A stretch of DNA of 64,000 nucleotides from DATFDN01 sp963767645 (lineage in GTDB: Bacteria > Pseudomonadota > Alphaproteobacteria > Acetobacterales > Acetobacteraceae), in NCBI GenBank assembly GCA_963767645.1, contig CAVYEW010000010.1, positions 1-64,000 of the forward strand, given 5' to 3'. Position 1 is the first letter of the stretch. Each line of letters opens with the position of its first letter. The position numbers and the translations under genes were made by a program. The notes below the pieces were generated by a model. The model saw nothing but the letters and a program-made list of their open reading frames with translations. It searched no databases and had not been told where the DNA came from. Of the stretch, positions 8,044 to 14,793 are shown piece by piece.

Positions 8044-9673
8044 GTATCCATCCGGCGAGGGCCAGGGTGGTGTAGGGGGTCAGGCTGCCTGTGCGGTGTC
8101 GCTGGGTTGGCTGCGCCAGTTCCAGGGCAGCAGCTCGTGCAGCCTGGAGGCGGGATGATCGGCGATCCGTGCCAGGACGTCGGCGAGCCAGGCGCGCGGA
8201 TCCACCTCGTTCAGCTTGGCGGTGATGATGAGCGAATACATGGCTGCGGCTCGCTCGCCACCGCGATCACTGCCAGCGAACAGCCATGACTTCCGACCGA
8301 GGGCGATGCCGCGCAAGGCGCGTTCTGCGGCGTTGTTGCTCAGGCAAACATGGCCATCACCGAGGAACCGGCTGAACGTGTCCCAGCGCTTGAGCATGTA
8401 GTCCATGGCCTTAGCGACCTCGGCATGCCGGGACAGCTTGCCTCGGGCCGTGCGCATCCAGGTCTCGAGATCGCTGACCAGGAACGCCACATGCTGCTGG
8501 CGGATGGCCAGGCGCTGCGCAGTGGGCAGACCGTTGGTCGTGCGCTCGACATCAAAGATGGCATCGATCCGCCGTACCGCCTCAAGGGCGAGGGGTGCTT
8601 TGGCGAGCTGAGCCAGATCAAAGAATTTCCGACGCCCATGTCCCCAGCACGCTGCTTCGGTGATCGGCCCTGTCTTGCGCTCCGGCCGGTAGAGATCGTT
8701 GAACCCGGCATAGGCATCGGCCTGCAGGATCCCAGTATACCCGGCCAAATGCCGGTTTGGATGCTCTGCCGTACGGTCACGCGAGTAGAAGAACACCGCC
8801 GCTGGGGGTGCGGGTCCGGCGAACGGCCGGTCATCGCGCACATAGGTCCATAATCGGCCGGTGATGGTCTTGCCCTTCGCGAGCACCGGCACTGTGGTAT
8901 CGTCGCCGTGGATGCGCTCGGCCGCCATCACGTGCGCGCGGATCAGTGTGAGCAGCGGCGCCAGGCTGGCGGTGCAGGCGCCAACCCAGTCGGCCAAGGT
9001 GGAGACGTCGAGCTCAATCCCCTCGCGAGCATAGACCTCGCTCTGTCGGTTCAGCGGCAGGTGCTGGCCGAACTTGGCCTCCAGGATCATCGCCAGCAGG
9101 TTCGGTCCCGCCCGGCCGCGCGCGATCGGGTGGAACGGCGCCGGCGGCTGGGTGATGCTCTCGCAGGCACGGCAGCTGAGCTTCTCCCGCACCGTCTGCA
9201 CCACCTTCCACCGGCGCGGGATCACCTCCAGGGTCTCGGTCACATCCTCACCAAGCTTGGCGAGCTTGCCGCCGCAGCAGGGGCACTCGCTCGGTCCTGG
9301 GATGACCACCCGCTCGCGCGGCAAATGCGCCGGCAAGGGTGCGCGGACCGGCTTGCGGCGCGCGAGACCGCGCACGCCCGCACGATCCGCCTCGGCTGCG
9401 GCAGTGACGGCGGCGGCGTCCTCGCTGGCCGCAGCCTCCAGCTCCTCAAGTTGCAGTTCCATCTGGTCGAGCAGCTTGCGGCCGCGCTCGGACGAGGCGC
9501 CGAAGCGGTCATGCCTCAGCTTGGCGATCAGCAGCTTCAGATGCGCCACCATCGCCTCCGCGCCAGAGGCGCGTGCCTCGGCCTCGCGCCGGGCGCGTTG
9601 TTCAGCCGCCAGGGCCACACGGAGTGCGTCGATGCTGTCGGGCACGATGTCCGGCGCGGGCGTCACGCATGGC
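8044..9673 (-). mobile_element. IS66-family element, one end preserved, tnpA/tnpB missing
   Basis: The left end at 8044 (GTATCCATCCGGCGAGGGC) resembles IS66-type inverted repeats, which begin GTAA/GTAT. It directly follows the broken IS6 reading frame. Only tnpC remains. The other end is absent because the IS21 derivative begins at 9674, just upstream of the tnpC start. Complete IS66 elements carry tnpA, tnpB and tnpC. Confidence 0.6.
8080..9666 (-). CDS. tnpC: IS66-family transposase TnpC
   Basis: About 528 residues, close to the usual 510-550. In order: an N-terminal coiled coil (ALRVALAAEQRARREAEARA, then LLIAKLRHDRFGASSERG); the zinc-finger region (CPCCGGKL and CRACES); the catalytic core with IHGDDTTVPVL, LQADAYAGFNDLY and SNNAAERALRGIALGRK; and the IS66 C-terminal domain ending in LHELLPWNW. 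Catalytic Asp and Glu residues appear intact, so the protein could be active if expressed. A GTG at 9666 is taken as start since upstream codons belong to the IS21 end; the original 5' end may have been removed by that insertion. Confidence 0.85.
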   Translation of the reverse strand: MTPAPDIVPDSIDALRVALAAEQRARREAEARASGAEAMVAHLKLLIAKLRHDRFGASSERGRKLLDQMELQLEELEAAASEDAAAVTAAAEADRAGVRGLARRKPVRAPLPAHLPRERVVIPGPSECPCCGGKLAKLGEDVTETLEVIPRRWKVVQTVREKLSCRACESITQPPAPFHPIARGRAGPNLLAMILEAKFGQHLPLNRQSEVYAREGIELDVSTLADWVGACTASLAPLLTLIRAHVMAAERIHGDDTTVPVLAKGKTITGRLWTYVRDDRPFAGPAPPAAVFFYSRDRTAEHPNRHLAGYTGILQADAYAGFNDLYRPERKTGPITEAACWGHGRRKFFDLAQLAKAPLALEAVRRIDAIFDVERTTNGLPTAQRLAIRQQHVAFLVSDLETWMRTARGKLSRHAEVAKAMDYMLKRWDTFSRFLGDGHVCLSNNAAERALRGIALGRKSWLFAGSDRGGERAAAMYSLIITAKLNEVDPRAWLADVLARIADHPASRLHELLPWNWRSQPSDTAQAA

Positions 9674-10932
9674 TGTACGCGGCGGGGAAAAGTAGGCCAC
9701 GGAGCGGCGGCACTTTGCGGCTGCGTGGCGGCGTAAAAACCAGCCACTTGTAGGGTTGCCTCTTTCCAGATGGAGGGGCGACCGGGGGTGTTTGTGGTGG
9801 AGGTTTATGCGGCGGTTCGGCAATTTGTGTTTGTCGAGGGACGGAGCCGGCGGGAAGCTGCCCGGGTTTTTGGTCTGAACCGGGAGACGATTGCGAAGAT
9901 CTGCCGGTTCTCGGTGCCTCCTGGATACCGGCGTGAGCAACCTCCGGCGAAGCCGAAGCTTGGTCCTCTGATCTCGGTGATCGACGCGATCCTGGCATCG
10001 GATCGGGAGGCGCCGGTGAAGCAGCGGCACACGGCGCAGCGGATCTTCGAGCGCCTTCGCGACGAGCATGGCTATACGGGCGGCTATACCGTGGTGAAGG
10101 ACTATGTCCGGCCGGCACGGCTGCGGCTGCGAGAGGCATTCGTGCCGCTGTCGCACCCGCCCGGACATGCGCAGGTGGATTTTGGCCAGTGCATTGGCTT
10201 CATTGGCGGCGTGCGGACGGTGGTGCATGTCTTCTGCATGGACCTGCCGCATTCGGACGCGCCGTTCGTGAAGGCCTATCCGGCGGAGACGACGGAGGCG
10301 TTTCTGGACGGCCATGTGTTCGCCTTTGCATTCTTTGGCGGCGTGCCGCTGTCGGTCCTGTATGACAACACCAAGCTGGCGGTGGCGCGGATCCTTGGCA
10401 ATGGCGCGCGGACACGCACCCGCGCCTTCACCGAACTGATCAGCCACTCCTTGTTCAAGGACCGGTTCGGCCGCCCTGGCAAAGGCAACGACAAGGGCAA
10501 GGTCGAGGGGCTGGTGAAGTACACGCAGCGGCGCTTCATGACGCCGCTGCCGCATGCGGCGAGTTTCGAGGCGCTGAACGCGGGACTGGAGGCACGCTGT
10601 CTTGCACGGCAGGATGAGCATGCCGGACGCCAGGAGGAGACGATCGGCGAGCGGCTGCTGCGCGATCTGGCGGCATTGACGGTGTTGCCGGCGGCGCGGT
10701 TCGAGCCCTGCGAGAAGAAGCCGGGGCACGTCTCATCGACGGCACTCGTCCGCTATCGGATGAATGATTATTCGGTGTCGACGGCCTATGCCTTCCGGGA
10801 TCTGCTGGTCAAAGGCTTCGTCGATCGGGTGCTGATCGTGGCCGGGGCCGAGGTCATTGCCGGTCATGAGCGGGTCTATGGCCGCGGCGCGTTCATCTTT
10901 GATCCGCTGCATTATCGTGCCAACCAGGCCGC

Positions 10933-10972
10933 GGACATCAGAAAGGCCCCTGCAGGGGCCTTTCTGATGTCC
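10933..10972. terminator. 40-bp perfect palindrome, possible bidirectional terminator
   Basis: Each arm is GGACATCAGAAAGGCCCC with a TGCA centre, giving 40 bp without a mismatch. The core (AAAGGCCCC with GGGGCCTTT) flanked by A and T runs has the form of a bidirectional intrinsic terminator. It sits exactly where the IstA homology stops, so it marks the internal deletion junction of the IS21 derivative. Confidence 0.6.
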
Positions 10973-10990
10973 ATCATGCTACAGCCCAAT

Positions 10991-11057
10991 GGCCTGGTTT
11001 TACTCCGCCACGCTGGCCTGGTTTTACTCCGCCACGCTGGCCTGGTTTTACTCCGCC
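10991..11057 (+). repeat. 24-bp tandem repeat, 2.8 copies, at the right end of the IS21 derivative
   Basis: Units start at 10991, 11015 and 11039. The first two are identical (GGCCTGGTTTTACTCCGCC plus ACGCT) and the third is cut at the element end. Related motifs occur inverted at the left end (GTAAAAACCAGCC near 9736), so these are most likely transposase-binding terminal repeats. Confidence 0.75.
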
Positions 11058-11124
11058 GTTGACATAGTCAGCTTCCAAGCAGACCCGCTCGCCTGAAACC
11101 CGACTTCTTCAACGCGCTGATAGG

Positions 11125-11574
11125 CGGAGTTCGACAGCAGGATCCAGACCATGCTGCGGCTCTATCGTGCCTTGCCGGTCCGGCTGGGCACGCCAGCCTC
11201 GAACAGCCGCCGGCTGCCCATCGCCAAGCTGACGCGCTCCTAGCCAACCCAGCGGAAGATGCGGCGAACCACCTCGGCCTTGTCCTCGATCACCTCGAAG
11301 CGCGCCGTGCCGCCGCCGGCCTCGCGGCCGACATAGCGGTACCCGTAGGTGCTCGGGTCAGCACGCCGACAACGCCGGCCTGCGCGAGGTGGCGCTTGCC
11401 GCGGCGACTGCGCTCGATGATGCGTGTCCGCTCATACTCCGCACACAGGCCCTACAGTTGCAGCAGCAAGGTATCTTCCGGCGTCTGCCCGATCGGCCGG
11501 TTGAGGAACACAACCTCGGCGCCGGCCCGCGCGAACTCCTCCACCAGAACCGCCTGGTGCGCCCACGACACCAT
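11125..11574 (-). pseudogene. Large serine recombinase (resolvase/invertase family) remnant
   Basis: The minus strand reads MVSWAHQAVLVEEFARAGAE, then VVFLNRPIGQTPEDTLLLQL, then TAG, then GLCAEYERTRIIERSRRGKR. A frameshift near 11350 leads to YGYRYVGREAGGGTARFEVI, then EDKAEVVRRIFRWVG, then TAG, then SRRLFEAGVPSRTGKAR, then WILLSNSAY. This order matches the second half of the catalytic domain plus the recombinase domain of transposon-type large serine recombinases. The N-terminal part with the nucleophilic Ser is missing. At least two stop codons in the readable part and one frameshift make it non-functional. Confidence 0.75.
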
Positions 11575-11986
11575 GGACCTCAAGCGCAACCGCCGCCTGG
11601 GGATCGCGGGCTAAGCCGGCACAGTTACAGAACGGCGCACGTCGGGGCGCTCGTCTGTTGCAAATTATCGGTCAGCGGCCGGGGTTGCGCCGCGCCACCG
11701 GTATGCGGTGGGGCGCGAGCCAGCGGCTGGCGTGGTCTCCCTATGTCGCCAAGACGAAGCTGTCGAGTCACAGCCCCGTGAGCGTGGGGCTGCCCCGTCC
11801 TGGCCGTCTTGGGCGGCTGTGGCCCGCCTTTGCCGCCCCGGCCCTTCCCTGCCGCTGGCCTGCCGGTGAGCGCGACGCCCCTGCCGGCCCGACCCCTTCC
11901 CGAGCAACGCTTGGTCGCCGACCCCCGAGTCGGCTCCGGCGAGCGAGTCGACCCGCCGGCCACTCGGCTTCGTTGCGACGGCCGGC
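11575..11986. other. Non-coding region between the recombinase relic and the putative origin
   Basis: About 410 bp with no credible gene. It contains GC-rich short palindromes, for example AGCCCCGTGAGCGTGGGGCT around 11772. It leads into the DnaA boxes and could be part of the origin region. Confidence 0.4.
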
Positions 11987-12016
11987 TTATCCACGTTTTC
12001 CACAGGCTGTGGATAA
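11987..12016. promoter_or_regulatory. Pair of facing DnaA boxes (putative replication origin)
   Basis: TTATCCACG at 11987-11995 and TGTGGATAA at 12008-12016 face each other across 12 bp. The second is a perfect DnaA-box consensus (TTATCCACA reversed) and the first has one mismatch. Together with the AT-rich stretch near 12186-12210, the repeated motifs at 12145-12267 and the following replication-type gene, this looks like a plasmid origin. Confidence 0.65.
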
Positions 12017-12034
12017 TTTGGGGGCCTTTGGGGG

Positions 12035-12107
12035 TACGGAGAAGACCCGATCCGCTCCGCTCCGCTCCCGGGGGCTCGCTCGCGGATCGGGTCTTCGACT
12101 CTCCGTA
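12035..12107. repeat. Long imperfect inverted repeat next to the DnaA boxes
   Basis: GAAGACCCGATCCGC (12041-12055) pairs perfectly with GCGGATCGGGTCTTC (12082-12096). An outer stem TACGGAGA (12035-12042) pairs with TCTCCGTA (12100-12107), offset by a small bulge. The loop holds three TCCGC repeats. It could be a nick site or transfer-origin hairpin, a primosome site, or a terminator. Confidence 0.6.
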
Positions 12108-12144
12108 TCTTATGGGGCCGCGCAAGCCGCGGAAACCCGTCGAC

Positions 12145-12267
12145 CTGGTGTAGGTACCGGCTGCAAGGCTAGTGTGGCCCGACTACAATATTTACGATAT
12201 CATAACAAAATGCCGTGGCCGTGAACTTGGTGTAGTACAGCTACGATGCTAGTGCGGCATTGCTACA
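12145..12267 (+). repeat. Two about 42-bp direct repeats (iteron-like) upstream of the replication-type gene
   Basis: Copy 1 spans 12145-12187 and copy 2 spans 12227-12267, 82 bp apart. Shared blocks are TGGTGTA, GTAC, GCTAGTG, GGC and CTACA in the same order. Each copy begins with GTGTAG and ends with CTACA(C), giving an internal inverted repeat. Between them lies an AT-rich stretch (ACAATATTTACGATATCATA). Copy 2 ends 13 bp before the start of the 12281 gene, so the repeats may serve both as replication iterons and as operators. Confidence 0.65.
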
Positions 12268-12280
12268 CTACGAGGCCGGA

Positions 12281-12811
12281 ATGACAAACCCCGCGGGGCC
12301 GAGATCGAGGTCGAGCCGAACGCGGCTGCGGCTGCGGCCGGGCGAGGGCGCGGCCGTGCAGGAGGCGGTGGCGACGGTGGCCGCCAACGAGGGGTTGCCA
12401 GAGGCGCCGGTGCAGGCCATATTGTCCGCCGTCGACCGGGAAACCGAAACAACCGGCTGGGCGTTCGTGATGATCTCAGTCGCTCAATTTGAGGCGGTCC
12501 ATTCGTACCTATTGCAACAATCGGCGACCCCGATTGTGGCGGTTCGCCTGTGGGTGCGGCTGTTCCAGCTCCTCGACGGCGAGACTGGCGAGGTGCGCGC
12601 GAGCCGCAAGAGGCTCGCCGAGGCGGTCGGCACCGCGCCGGCCGAGGTCAGCCGGATCATGGTTTTGTTGGAAAAGGCGAACGTTATCCGCCGCGAGCGC
12701 GAGGAGGGCCGAGTCCGTTACTTCGTCAATCCGCACATCGCCACGACGCTGCCCCGCAAGGAGCGCGAAGTGGCGCAGCAGAAAGCCGGCCCGATCGCCC
12801 TGGTGGCGTGA
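12281..12811 (+). CDS. Winged-helix replication/maintenance protein (RepL-like)
   Basis: 176 residues starting MTNPAGPRSR; an ATG seven codons upstream is possible but falls within repeat copy 2. The C-terminal half is a winged HTH: IVAVRLWVRLFQLLDGETGE, then SRKRLAEAVGTAPAEVSRIM, then LEKANVIRREREEGRVRYFV. The pattern of helix, recognition helix and wing followed by a basic region resembles plasmid RepL-type replication proteins and related HTH proteins of alphaproteobacterial plasmids. DnaA boxes, an AT-rich stretch and iteron-like repeats immediately upstream support a replication-initiation role. It could instead be a repressor of the element. Its stop abuts the stop of the convergent integrase gene. 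Confidence 0.65.
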   Translation: MTNPAGPRSRSSRTRLRLRPGEGAAVQEAVATVAANEGLPEAPVQAILSAVDRETETTGWAFVMISVAQFEAVHSYLLQQSATPIVAVRLWVRLFQLLDGETGEVRASRKRLAEAVGTAPAEVSRIMVLLEKANVIRREREEGRVRYFVNPHIATTLPRKEREVAQQKAGPIALVA

Positions 12812-14437
12812 TCACCCCGATCCCATAAACCCGTCGTCGCCGTAGTCCAGCGCCGCCTTGAGCCAGCGCAGCTTCTCGGCCAGCGACGCGCCGCCCGAAT
12901 ACAGCCCGTAGGTCAGGCCCGGCTTCTCGTGGCCGATGATGTCGGCCGCCGTAGCCTCGATGCAGCCGCTGTTCTGCAGCAGCGTCGAGACGGTCTTGCG
13001 CAGGCTCTTGAAGGCGTGCTGCGCGCCGAACCCCTCGGCGCGCTTGAGCTGGGTGAACCGCTTGGACAGCAGCGGCGAGCGCTCGCCGTACTTGCTCTTG
13101 CTCGCCTCCGGGATCAGGTAGCCGTCGCGGCTGTCGCGCAGCAGCCGGTCCACCATGCCGGCGATCGCCGGATGCACCGGCACCGCGCGCACCCCGGCAT
13201 CGGTCTTGTCGGCAAACTGCAGGTAGCGGATGGCGCTGTCCGCGTCGATGCGCACCAGGTCGCGGTTCAGCACGCACAGGCTTTCGATGCGCGCCCCGGT
13301 GAAGGCGGCGAGGCGGATCAGGTCGGCCAGCGCGGCGTCGCCGTCGTCGCGCGCCGCCCGCCACACCCGCACCACCTCGGCGCGGGTGAACGGCAGCGGC
13401 TTGGCGTCGGGCGCCGGCGCCTTGCGCACCGTCCCCGGCAGGCGCAGCCGCTCGAACGGGCGGTGCTCGTCGCCGACCTGGCTCTGCGCCTGCAGCCAGC
13501 CCCAGTAGTTGCGCACCGCGCTCAGCTTGCGGGTGATGGTGCCCTCAGTGAGGCCCTGCTCGGCCAGCGCGTCCATCCAGCCCTGGCCGTGGCGCTTGGC
13601 CGTGCCCGCCGGCGCCAGGCCGGGATGGTGCGCGGCGAAGGCGGTGACGGCGGCGACGTACTCGCCCTTCTGCCGGCTCTTCATGCCGAGCTGCGCCGCC
13701 CAGCCGTCCAGGTGCGCCAGGAACGGCGTGGCGGCAGGCGGGTCCGGGGCCGGCGCAGGCGCATCGGCCGCCGCCTCGGTGCGCCAGAGGCCCTGCCGCA
13801 TGTCGGCCTCGGCACGCAGCACAGACAGCCACGCCGCGGCGAAGGCGCGGCGCAGGCGCGGCAGCGCGGGGTGCGCGGCGTCGACCGGCAGCCCTTGGCC
13901 GGAGAGGGCGGCGGCCAGCGCGATGTCCCCTCCCTCGGGCCAGGGCACGCCCGTGGCGGCCTGCCCGGCCGCCGCGGCCAGGGCGTTGAGCAGCGGCGCC
14001 TCGGCCTCGGCGGCGGCGTAGATCGCCGCGTCGTCGAGCACCGGGGCGTTAAACTGGCGCAGCTCGGCCTCGGCGAGGCTCTGCGCGCGCCAGCGTTCGA
14101 TGGCGGCGAGCGCCGCCTCCCGGCGGATCGGCACGATCAGGGCGGCGGGGGCGTCCTGTCCTGCCGGCGGTGCGGGCAGGACGCCGATCGCCGCGCGCCG
14201 GCGCTCCGCCTCGACGAAGGCGTGGTTGACCGCCTGCTTGATCGCCAGCGCCGCGGTGTTGGCCCGGCGCCGGTCCTTGGTGCCCAGGGTGCGGATGAAC
14301 TGCACGCGCGCCGGCTTGGCCGGGAACAGGCCCGGCACGTCCGGCATGAACGGGCGCAGGCGCGGCGGAATCACGCGACGGAACCAGAAAACGTCGGTCC
14401 TCGGATGCTGGAAGATGTGCTCGTCGGGACGGGTCAT
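12812..14437 (-). CDS. Tyrosine recombinase (site-specific integrase) with N-terminal DUF6538 domain
   Basis: 541 residues from the ATG at 14437 (MTRPDEHIFQHPRTDVFWFR). The N-terminal DUF6538-type segment (HPRTDVFWFRRVIPPRLRP) is typical of alphaproteobacterial genomic-island integrases. A SAM-like core-binding domain lies at about 255-340. The catalytic domain has the first Arg in AFTGARIESL, a Lys in LQFADKTDAG, HAFKSLRKTV with His and Arg, the second His in DIIGHEKPG, and the nucleophilic Tyr in TYGLYSGG. All catalytic residues appear present. It lies between the element and the tRNA-Arg 3' end, the classical arrangement for an integrase using that tRNA as its attachment site. Confidence 0.9.
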   Translation of the reverse strand: MTRPDEHIFQHPRTDVFWFRRVIPPRLRPFMPDVPGLFPAKPARVQFIRTLGTKDRRRANTAALAIKQAVNHAFVEAERRRAAIGVLPAPPAGQDAPAALIVPIRREAALAAIERWRAQSLAEAELRQFNAPVLDDAAIYAAAEAEAPLLNALAAAAGQAATGVPWPEGGDIALAAALSGQGLPVDAAHPALPRLRRAFAAAWLSVLRAEADMRQGLWRTEAAADAPAPAPDPPAATPFLAHLDGWAAQLGMKSRQKGEYVAAVTAFAAHHPGLAPAGTAKRHGQGWMDALAEQGLTEGTITRKLSAVRNYWGWLQAQSQVGDEHRPFERLRLPGTVRKAPAPDAKPLPFTRAEVVRVWRAARDDGDAALADLIRLAAFTGARIESLCVLNRDLVRIDADSAIRYLQFADKTDAGVRAVPVHPAIAGMVDRLLRDSRDGYLIPEASKSKYGERSPLLSKRFTQLKRAEGFGAQHAFKSLRKTVSTLLQNSGCIEATAADIIGHEKPGLTYGLYSGGASLAEKLRWLKAALDYGDDGFMGSG

Positions 14438-14483
14438 CGGCGACGTCGGCTCCCAGTGCGCGGGCGCAATGGTCGCCCGGGGC

Positions 14484-14506
14484 TTTGCAACACTGTTTGC
14501 AACACT
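14484..14506. repeat. 11-bp tandem direct repeat near the attachment region
   Basis: TTTGCAACACT occurs at 14484-14494 and again at 14496-14506, one turn of the helix apart, between the integrase start and the tRNA 3' end. Such repeats are often arm sites for integrase or an excisionase, or an operator for the integrase gene. Confidence 0.5.
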
Positions 14507-14572
14507 CAAGCGCGGCTGCCGCCTTAGATCAAGGCCAAGTTTTTGACCGGAAATGGGAATGCGGCCTGTGGC

Positions 14573-14645
14573 GTCCCCGAGAGGATTCGAACCTCCGGCC
14601 CCAGGATTAGGAATCCTGTGCTCTATCCTGCTGAGCTACGGGGAC
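14573..14645 (-). tRNA. tRNA-Arg (anticodon CCU)
   Basis: 73 nt fold into a full cloverleaf: acceptor stem GTCCCCG with CGGGGAC, D arm GCTC...GAGC, anticodon stem CAGGA with TCCTG around loop TTCCTAA (anticodon CCT, reading AGG), and T arm GGAGG-TTCGAAT-CCTCT. CCA is not encoded. The 3' end points at the integrase gene, so the element probably inserted at the tRNA 3' end and restored it. Confidence 0.95.
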
Positions 14646-14793
14646 CCATTCAAACCTTATCGCGTTTCCGCCGCACTGGCGAGCTCTGGCGGAATAGCAT
14701 CGTTCCTGCCCACCATGCGGCTGCACGTCACGGGCGCCGCCAGACGAGCGCGCCGTCGTGCTCGGACTCTCGGCGGGCATGAGGGCCAAGGGG

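Larger units (their letters stand above)
9770..11062 (+). pseudogene. istA: IS21-family transposase IstA, C-terminally truncated
   Basis: 430 residues of open frame, of which about the first 385 are IstA. There is an N-terminal HTH (SRREAARVFGLNRETIAKI) and a DDE integrase core with HAQVDFGQ, LSVLYDNTKLAV and KGKVEGLVKY, so the three acidic residues are present. A beta-rich C-terminal domain ends at FDPLHY. Normal IstA continues about 100 residues further; here the frame runs into a 40-bp palindrome and then into the terminal repeats, producing an artificial tail (NGLVLLRHAGLVLLRHAGL). IstB, the AAA+ helper needed for target selection, is absent, so transposition would need help in trans. Confidence 0.85.
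9674..11064 (+). mobile_element. Internally deleted IS21-family element
   Basis: The left end TGTACGCGGCGGGGAAAAG (9674 on) matches the right end read in reverse (TGTCAACGGCGGAGTAAAAC, ending at 11064) with few mismatches, and both begin TGT as in IS21-family ends. Near both ends the motif GTAAAACCAGGCC or a variant recurs, as expected for the multiple terminal repeats of this family. The element is only about 1.39 kb where 2-2.5 kb is usual: the 3' part of istA and all of istB are missing. No clear target duplication flanks it. Confidence 0.7.

Noticed and set aside
10991..11057. CRISPR-like array
   Set aside because: The 24-bp repeats are directly adjacent without spacers and match the ends of the IS21 element.
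12929..14527. 532-codon plus-strand frame opposite the integrase
   Set aside because: Antisense shadow; the minus strand has a complete tyrosine recombinase with all catalytic residues.
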